DNA from: a virus
Length of the DNA stretch: 24,559 bases
Virus record (IMG/VR): IMGVR_UViG_3300006735_000240
Span: 1 to 24,559 of that record
Direction: 5' to 3' (one strand)
Below are positions 19,667 to 24,559 of the stretch, piece after piece. Under the pieces are notes generated by a model, which saw nothing but the letters and a program-made list of their open reading frames with translations, ran no database searches and had not been told where the DNA came from. Position 1 is the first letter of the stretch. Each line of letters opens with the position of its first letter. The position numbers were made by a program, and so were the translations under genes.

Positions 19667-22126
19667 TTAGTCTCTTTTAAGTTGTGTAATTATTTTAGAT
19701 GCTTCCAAGTTGGTTTTATCTTTATCTCTTCTTTTTTCAGCCTGCATCTTTACGCCAGCTTTTTTAGCGTCAATACCAATCTCTAGTTTATCAAGCTCCA
19801 ACTCTCGCTCTTTAAGCTGTGCATCTGCCATATCTTTAGTGAGTTTGCGTTTCATATCTTCCTGTCTGAGTTGTATATCCGCAGCATCTTTCTGTGTTTT
19901 ACGCTGCACTTCTGCTCCTTTGATCTGCATTTCCTGTTGTTGGAGCTGGAACACAGGGTCTTGCGCTTGTTGTTGTGCAGCCTGTTGAGCCGCTTGCTGT
20001 TGATTTGCCTGTGTAAGTTGTTTGCCAGCCTCTGCAACAACGCGTGCAAGCTGTATTTCTACATCTTCTGGAAGCTCTTCGTTTGGTGCTGGTAGTGGTG
20101 CGCCAAGCTTTTCTTCTATCTGTTTGCGATACTTGAACCCTAGATGCTCTGCAATGTGAGCCTGTAATGCCATCATTATCTGTTGCGCTTGTGGATTCTG
20201 TCCAATCATCTGAGCAACTTGTGGATCTTGCATAAACGACATGTGTGCGCCAATGTGAGCATCATGATCTTGGTAGATAAATGCTTTCATCGGCTTACCG
20301 ATCAACGCGTTCATATTCTCGCTAACAGGATCTGCCGGTTTCAGGTCTTCCTTAAGTGGAACAAGTTTATCTGCGTTCTTTACTCCAAGAACTTCAATCA
20401 TCTGCCTGTGTAATTGTGGCAGGTCATATATCTGCGGAGCCTGTGACGACATCTGTAATACAGCCTGATACTGCACCACACGCTGTGCCATGGTAGAACT
20501 GTTAGGGTCACTAACAGGAATTACATCCACCATCATATAATCAGTCTGACGAGCAGATACCTCTCCCCGTGCAGGCTGATACGAATACTCGGCTGACGCG
20601 TATTCTGCCATTAAAGCTTTAAGGAGTTTAAACTCCTGCTTCATGGCGTAATGAACACGGGCTTGTACTGCAGCCATAGGCTTTAGTGTACGCTCCAAAA
20701 GCGCCAGCGTTGTGCCTACCGGTGCGTTAGCCGACATGTCCGATATGTTCATGTCACTGATCGCGCCCAGTCTGCGGCCTTCGTTAGTGATTTTATCCAG
20801 CAATGCCAGAAGTGTCTGTGATGGTTCTTTGTAAGGTAGCGGCATAATATTGTCGCGTATACTACCTGACGGTACATCAACATCCTTGAACTCACCCGGT
20901 TCAATTGGAGTGTCATCCCCCTTGATACGCAGCCCACGGGACTTTAATCCACCGGGCAAATTAGCGAGCGTACCGGCATCGACAAGTTGGCGTATCAAGG
21001 AGGTTCCTGCTCGTGCATACCCACCGATAATATGGATAAGTCCGAGTCCATAAAAACCAAAACCCGGTACATAGGCATAATGTACGAAGTGTTGGCGCTT
21101 TAGCATAAGTGTGTCTTCAGAGTTCCAGTTTCTGTATATAGACAGAATCTCACCTGAACCACGTTCCAGAGTCACAACGTAAGGTTTTGCAATCTCATCG
21201 TCTGAATCATCAAACCCCTCAATCACAAGATCAGCATGTATTTCATACAGCGCATATCTGTCATCATCGGTAAGAGAATAACCACCCTCTTCAGCTTTAC
21301 GTATCTCAATGTCAGAGTGGTATGGTTGCGGATCGCTTAGTTCTATATCACGGTAAAATCTGCTAACCTGTAATTTCTTAAGTTCATTTTTTGTCTTACG
21401 CATGACGTGAGTAACACGCTCTGCAGTCTCAATGTGAGATGCACTGTAGGGGACAATGCAATCCTCTGCAGGTATAAACAAAGCGACCTGTCGTCCTATA
21501 TTAGGGTCGTGATAAACTTTCTTAAACGCGGAACCTGCCAGTCCAAGGCTGTAGAGCAGGCGCTCATGCTCTGGACGATACTCAATCATGTTCTCTGTCA
21601 ACTCGTAGTTCATGTCAGCTTTGACACGGGCAGCAGATTCAGTCTTCTCTTTTGTCTCTTCGCCAAGAATCTTGGTCTTCACCGGCCCCATGGCAGGAAA
21701 CGTCTCACTCATAGTCTCTGCTTGGAATCTTATGGCTGCTTCTGCCAACACTGTAGAGTAAACTCCACAGGCGCCTTCCCAAGGATCAGTACGCTCTTCA
21801 TACTTGAATCCTAATACATCAAGACCTTTAACGAATGTATCCGCCCACTCAGTGCGGCTGTCCATGTCAGAATCTATCAGACCAACAAGTTCGTCAGATA
21901 AAGACGCTAGGTCGTTATCTTCCATAGCTTCTGCCAGATTACCATCGAACGGTACATCTCCAGATTCACTACCCGGAATTATTGTTATCTCAACGCTACC
22001 ATCATCCAGAGTCACCATCTCAGGATTTACGATCTCAATCTCCAGATCCGCAGATGGCATAGCACCTTCTGGTAAATCTTCATCTATACCCATTGGAGCT
22101 TGGTATAGTCCTTTTTCAACTGCCAT
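19667..22126 (-). CDS. Portal protein
   Basis: 819 aa, in the size range of P22-type portals (725 aa) and longer than most. It would form the dodecameric channel through which DNA enters and leaves. The N-terminal part is acidic; a core follows with ERTDPWEGACGVYSTVLAEA (about 113-132), VKADMNYELTENMIEYRPEH, LYSLGLAGSAFKKVYHDPNI and FVHYAYVPGFGFYGLGLIHI (about 351-370), and ISDMNISDMSANAPVGTTLA, typical of portals of marine podovirus-like phages. The last 130 residues are Gln/Ala and Lys/Glu-rich and form a long coiled coil (QANQQQAAQQAAQQQAQDPV and the Lys/Asp/Gln helix after it). That is like the barrel-forming C-terminus of P22 portal. It follows the large terminase by 11 bases. Confidence 0.9.
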   Translation of the reverse strand: MAVEKGLYQAPMGIDEDLPEGAMPSADLEIEIVNPEMVTLDDGSVEITIIPGSESGDVPFDGNLAEAMEDNDLASLSDELVGLIDSDMDSRTEWADTFVKGLDVLGFKYEERTDPWEGACGVYSTVLAEAAIRFQAETMSETFPAMGPVKTKILGEETKEKTESAARVKADMNYELTENMIEYRPEHERLLYSLGLAGSAFKKVYHDPNIGRQVALFIPAEDCIVPYSASHIETAERVTHVMRKTKNELKKLQVSRFYRDIELSDPQPYHSDIEIRKAEEGGYSLTDDDRYALYEIHADLVIEGFDDSDDEIAKPYVVTLERGSGEILSIYRNWNSEDTLMLKRQHFVHYAYVPGFGFYGLGLIHIIGGYARAGTSLIRQLVDAGTLANLPGGLKSRGLRIKGDDTPIEPGEFKDVDVPSGSIRDNIMPLPYKEPSQTLLALLDKITNEGRRLGAISDMNISDMSANAPVGTTLALLERTLKPMAAVQARVHYAMKQEFKLLKALMAEYASAEYSYQPARGEVSARQTDYMMVDVIPVSDPNSSTMAQRVVQYQAVLQMSSQAPQIYDLPQLHRQMIEVLGVKNADKLVPLKEDLKPADPVSENMNALIGKPMKAFIYQDHDAHIGAHMSFMQDPQVAQMIGQNPQAQQIMMALQAHIAEHLGFKYRKQIEEKLGAPLPAPNEELPEDVEIQLARVVAEAGKQLTQANQQQAAQQAAQQQAQDPVFQLQQQEMQIKGAEVQRKTQKDAADIQLRQEDMKRKLTKDMADAQLKERELELDKLEIGIDAKKAGVKMQAEKRRDKDKTNLEASKIITQLKRD

Positions 22127-22137
22127 GATATTGACCC

Positions 22138-23694
22138 CTAATAATATCCGCTACTACGACGCTTAAAGTACCGTTGCTCTTCTGGCTCGTCACTAGGCAG
22201 ACGTATAAAGCCTCCCTGACGAAACCTCATGAGAGCCATAACAGTTGCATCAACCAAGTCATCATGACTCATAAACGGAAATCCTGCAATCTCTTCTACC
22301 ACTTCTTCAGCCCAACGAGTCTCTGGAACCCAGCAGAGTCCAGATGCCACAATATCTGATACAGAGTTTAAACGAGCCAACTTATCTCCTGAACCTCTGT
22401 GTGGGGTATATTCTTGTACGGGTAATCCAGACCTACGCATCTCCTGATACAGAGCCGTGCCAGAACTTTTCTTCTCAACGATGAACGCGTCTGGGTCCCA
22501 CTCTTCGTATTCTTCCATAGCAAGTTCTTTGAGTTCTGGGAACTCCATACGCCTCTTTATGCTGTTTAGCAATATAATATTATAGTTGTCCTCTTCTTCA
22601 TTCAAAAACACACCCCATGTCGTCAATGCTGTGTAATCAGCACGATTGTGTGTTTCTGCTGCCGCATCTAGAGACATGATTACGTATTCACACTCGGGCG
22701 GCTGCTCTTCTTTCCATATACTCCACCACTCACGTTTGACCAGTGAGGCTTCTTCTGCCGTAGGTTCCTGCTGATACTGGGCGTTCCACTGAAATGCTGG
22801 CATAGATGCCTTTGTGCGTAGTAACGCGTTAAGGTCAAAGAACTCAGGCCACAGTGGTTTCTGCTCTGATTTTTGTGTTTTCTTGTTTACGGTATCCAGT
22901 ATAGCAGGAAACTCCATGATCTCATACTGATCAGCTCGTTCGTTCTGCCCCATGTCTCTGGTCACACGCCCAGTCAGGTCATCCATATGCCAACGTGTCT
23001 GTATGATAGCCACACGGCCTCCCGGCATCAGTCGTGTCCGCGCTCCGAAGGTGAACCACTCATATGCTTTTTCAAATACTTCAAAGTTTCCGTTAATGAC
23101 ATCTTGTTCGGAATGGGGATCGTCAACGAGCAGGAGGTCAGCACCACGACCAGCAATAGAGGAGCCAATACCACACGCATAATACTCACCTCCTGAATTA
23201 GTATTCCATCGTCCTGCAGACTTTGAATCTATAGCCAGCTTAACAGTAGGAAATATAGAATTATACTCATCAGTAGATATCAGGTTACGAACCTTACGTC
23301 CAAAGTCTACCGCCAGATCAGTGGTGTGTGACACCATCATAACCTTCTTGTTCGGGTTACGCCCTAAGAACCAAGCAGGGAAAAATATAGAAACAAGCTG
23401 CGATTTACCGTGTCTGGGAGGTATATTAACGCATATTCTGTCTTTTTTACCCTCTGCAATGTCCATAAGCATGTCTGCAAGCATCCTATGGTGCTTACCG
23501 ACGATATAATCAGGCTGCATACGCTTACAAAACTCAATCAGGTCGTCATACGCCGCCTTATTAACCCTTCTAGAGTCCAACTCATCGACTAACTTATCAA
23601 TCTCTACAATTTCGTCTACAGTATACTGATCTAGGTTGTCCAGCATCTGCTGAACCTCATCTTCAGTAAAATCTACAGCTAACGCAGATGTCAC
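22138..23694 (-). CDS. terL: Terminase large subunit (packaging ATPase/nuclease)
   Basis: 518 aa, starting at a GTG that overlaps the stop of the previous gene by four bases (GTGA). The Walker A motif is IPPRHGKS at 91-98; Walker B is LLLVDD at 187-192; the coupling motif IQTRWHMDDL follows at 231-240. The C-terminal RNase H-like nuclease has the three acidic sites expected: IMSLDAA (Asp343), FIVEKKS (Glu407 within AFIVEKK) and SHDDLVDAT (Asp478/479). It would cut concatemeric DNA and pump it into the head through the portal encoded next. Length fits marine podovirus-like enzymes. No frameshift or missing catalytic residue seen. Confidence 0.96.
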   Translation of the reverse strand: MTSALAVDFTEDEVQQMLDNLDQYTVDEIVEIDKLVDELDSRRVNKAAYDDLIEFCKRMQPDYIVGKHHRMLADMLMDIAEGKKDRICVNIPPRHGKSQLVSIFFPAWFLGRNPNKKVMMVSHTTDLAVDFGRKVRNLISTDEYNSIFPTVKLAIDSKSAGRWNTNSGGEYYACGIGSSIAGRGADLLLVDDPHSEQDVINGNFEVFEKAYEWFTFGARTRLMPGGRVAIIQTRWHMDDLTGRVTRDMGQNERADQYEIMEFPAILDTVNKKTQKSEQKPLWPEFFDLNALLRTKASMPAFQWNAQYQQEPTAEEASLVKREWWSIWKEEQPPECEYVIMSLDAAAETHNRADYTALTTWGVFLNEEEDNYNIILLNSIKRRMEFPELKELAMEEYEEWDPDAFIVEKKSSGTALYQEMRRSGLPVQEYTPHRGSGDKLARLNSVSDIVASGLCWVPETRWAEEVVEEIAGFPFMSHDDLVDATVMALMRFRQGGFIRLPSDEPEEQRYFKRRSSGYY

Positions 23695-23921
23695 AATGAT
23701 GTCTCTTTCTTCGATTCAGGCTCTGCGGGTAGTATTGCTTCTTCGCAATGTACAACTAACTTATAATATTCGTTACTTTCGCGCCAAACCCAGTTTTTAG
23801 CCATGGCATCGCATTTTTCTATGGGCATAAGCATGTCTAAAACTATATTATTACCCACATATACCCATTCATTCTCTGCTGTGAATCCCCAAATACTTAC
23901 AACCAGTAAAAAACTCTTCAT
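23691..23921 (-). CDS. Small protein with signal-like N-terminus between the terminase genes
   Basis: 76 aa. MKSFLLVVSIWGFTAENEWV looks like a short signal peptide or membrane anchor (Lys2 plus a hydrophobic stretch at 4-12). The rest has two cysteines (37 in EKCDAMAKNW and 58 in VVHCEEA) that could pair outside the cytoplasm. W-x-Y-V-G-N-N and N-E-Y-Y-K-L-V-V-H-C are familiar from small marine-phage proteins. Its start overlaps the putative small terminase stop by four bases and its stop overlaps the large terminase GTG by four. A signal-bearing protein inside the packaging genes is unexpected; superinfection exclusion or cell-envelope action are only possibilities. Confidence 0.65.
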   Translation of the reverse strand: MKSFLLVVSIWGFTAENEWVYVGNNIVLDMLMPIEKCDAMAKNWVWRESNEYYKLVVHCEEAILPAEPESKKETSL

Positions 23922-24514
23922 TCCTCGTTCTCCAGTCCCAATTCAGCGTCAACATCCAGAACTTCGCCATCTATTACTATGGCTTCTTGTATTCTTTCTT
24001 CTGATGTACTCAGCTTTTGTAGTTTTTCCCGTAATTTAGCTCGTAAATCATCGGTGGACTGGTGTGTAATGGTCACTTCGGACTTCTCTGCAAACAATCC
24101 AACGTCAGAAATCTTACCCAGTAGCTCCAAAGCACGTATCCGCACCCTTGGATCTGGATTTTCTGTCTCATCTATGAGCTTGTTAGTCACCAAGTGTCGT
24201 ACTTGTAACGCACTCTCGACTACTGAATGGCCAAATTCCTGCAAAATGTTGTTTGTAAGCACTAGAGATGCCGGAGTAAGTGTCGCTGCACGCTTTGTGG
24301 TAACTTTTTTAGACGTGTTGTCAGGGTTATCAGCATATGCCGTAACCAATTTAGCAGCGATATCCTCATCTTCTTTGGTAGGCTCTAGGTCTACGCCATG
24401 GTCAGCGAGTTCCTTGGCGGTTTCTGATGCCGCGTCAGTACGTTGCTTCAAATCCATAGGTGGTAACTCTTCAGGAATTGCCACACCTAGCTCTGGTTCC
24501 ACTAATATACTCAT
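23918..24514 (-). CDS. Putative terminase small subunit
   Basis: 198 aa from the ATG at 24514; a longer frame opens only with a TTG at 24547. The protein is acidic and helical: SILVEPELGVAIPEELPPMD, then LKQRTDAASETAKELADHGV, a Thr/Lys-rich middle, LVLTNNILQEFGHSVVESAL and PRVRIRALELLGKISDVGLF, then a C-terminal helix ending DAELGLENEE. The PD-P-R-V-R-x-R-A-L-E-L-L-G-K segment followed by a Ser/Thr/Lys helix is like the DNA-binding or oligomerisation part of small terminases in marine phages. Its place directly before the large terminase, with one small gene between, supports the call. No clean helix-turn-helix is evident, so the label is provisional. Confidence 0.65.
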   Translation of the reverse strand: MSILVEPELGVAIPEELPPMDLKQRTDAASETAKELADHGVDLEPTKEDEDIAAKLVTAYADNPDNTSKKVTTKRAATLTPASLVLTNNILQEFGHSVVESALQVRHLVTNKLIDETENPDPRVRIRALELLGKISDVGLFAEKSEVTITHQSTDDLRAKLREKLQKLSTSEERIQEAIVIDGEVLDVDAELGLENEE

Positions 24515-24559
24515 GTTTTTTCGCAGGTTATTAACCGTTCGTATCAATCTATATAGTAA

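Noticed and set aside
24515-24547. TTG start for the small terminase
   Set aside because: No good ribosome-binding site is visible, and the ATG at 24514 opens a plausible MSILVEPELG N-terminus.
1-24559. tRNA genes, CRISPR arrays, insertion sequences, integrase or attachment sites
   Set aside because: I looked for cloverleaf-like segments, spaced direct repeats and transposase or integrase motifs and saw none.

Overview
The window looks like the virion-morphogenesis and lysis half of a lytic tailed phage (Caudoviricetes), most likely an uncultured marine podovirus-like phage. This rests on protein content only: a large and small terminase, a long (819 aa) portal with a glutamine-rich coiled C-terminus, a scaffold, an HK97-type capsid protein, two adaptor-like proteins, two very long fibre proteins of a kind typical of marine phages, and many small proteins that I recognise as recurrent in marine viral genomes. 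The host is probably a marine Gram-negative bacterium, but nothing here names it. I see no integrase, repressor, tRNA, CRISPR or transposase.

Every supported gene is on the minus strand, so the transcript runs from high to low coordinates. Genes are packed with overlaps (TAATG, ATGA, GTGA) or gaps of a few bases. Only one gap (15929-16034) is longer than 100 bases, and it holds a strong rho-independent terminator directly behind the major capsid gene.

Layout in transcription order: packaging (putative small terminase 24514-23918, small Cys-pair protein, large terminase 23694-22138, portal 22126-19667). Capsid assembly (65 aa acidic-tailed protein, GroES-like co-chaperonin, scaffold, 149 aa protein, 210 aa capsid-associated protein, major capsid protein 16943-16035). 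After the terminator come two beta-rich structural candidates (15928-14540) and a run of small, strongly basic or metal-binding-type proteins mixed with head-tail genes (14547-9785), including the two adaptor-like proteins. Then a 143 aa structural protein, the 926 aa and 865 aa fibre proteins and a probable fibre accessory protein (9775-3371). Then a cluster of seven small membrane or basic proteins ending in a holin and a T4-type lysozyme (3371-778). The window closes on the N-terminal 258 codons of a tail/stabilisation protein that starts at a GTG (774) and runs off the left edge.

The most interesting points are: the phage co-chaperonin gene placed between portal and scaffold; a C-terminal R-G-x-G motif with basic flanks shared by three otherwise unrelated small basic proteins; a missed 41-codon lysine-rich gene at 2547-2422; two proteins with calcium-binding-type loops (one EF-hand plus two membrane spans, one dockerin-like); and the terminator plus a 5' hairpin that could cover the ribosome-binding site between the capsid gene and the next structural gene.
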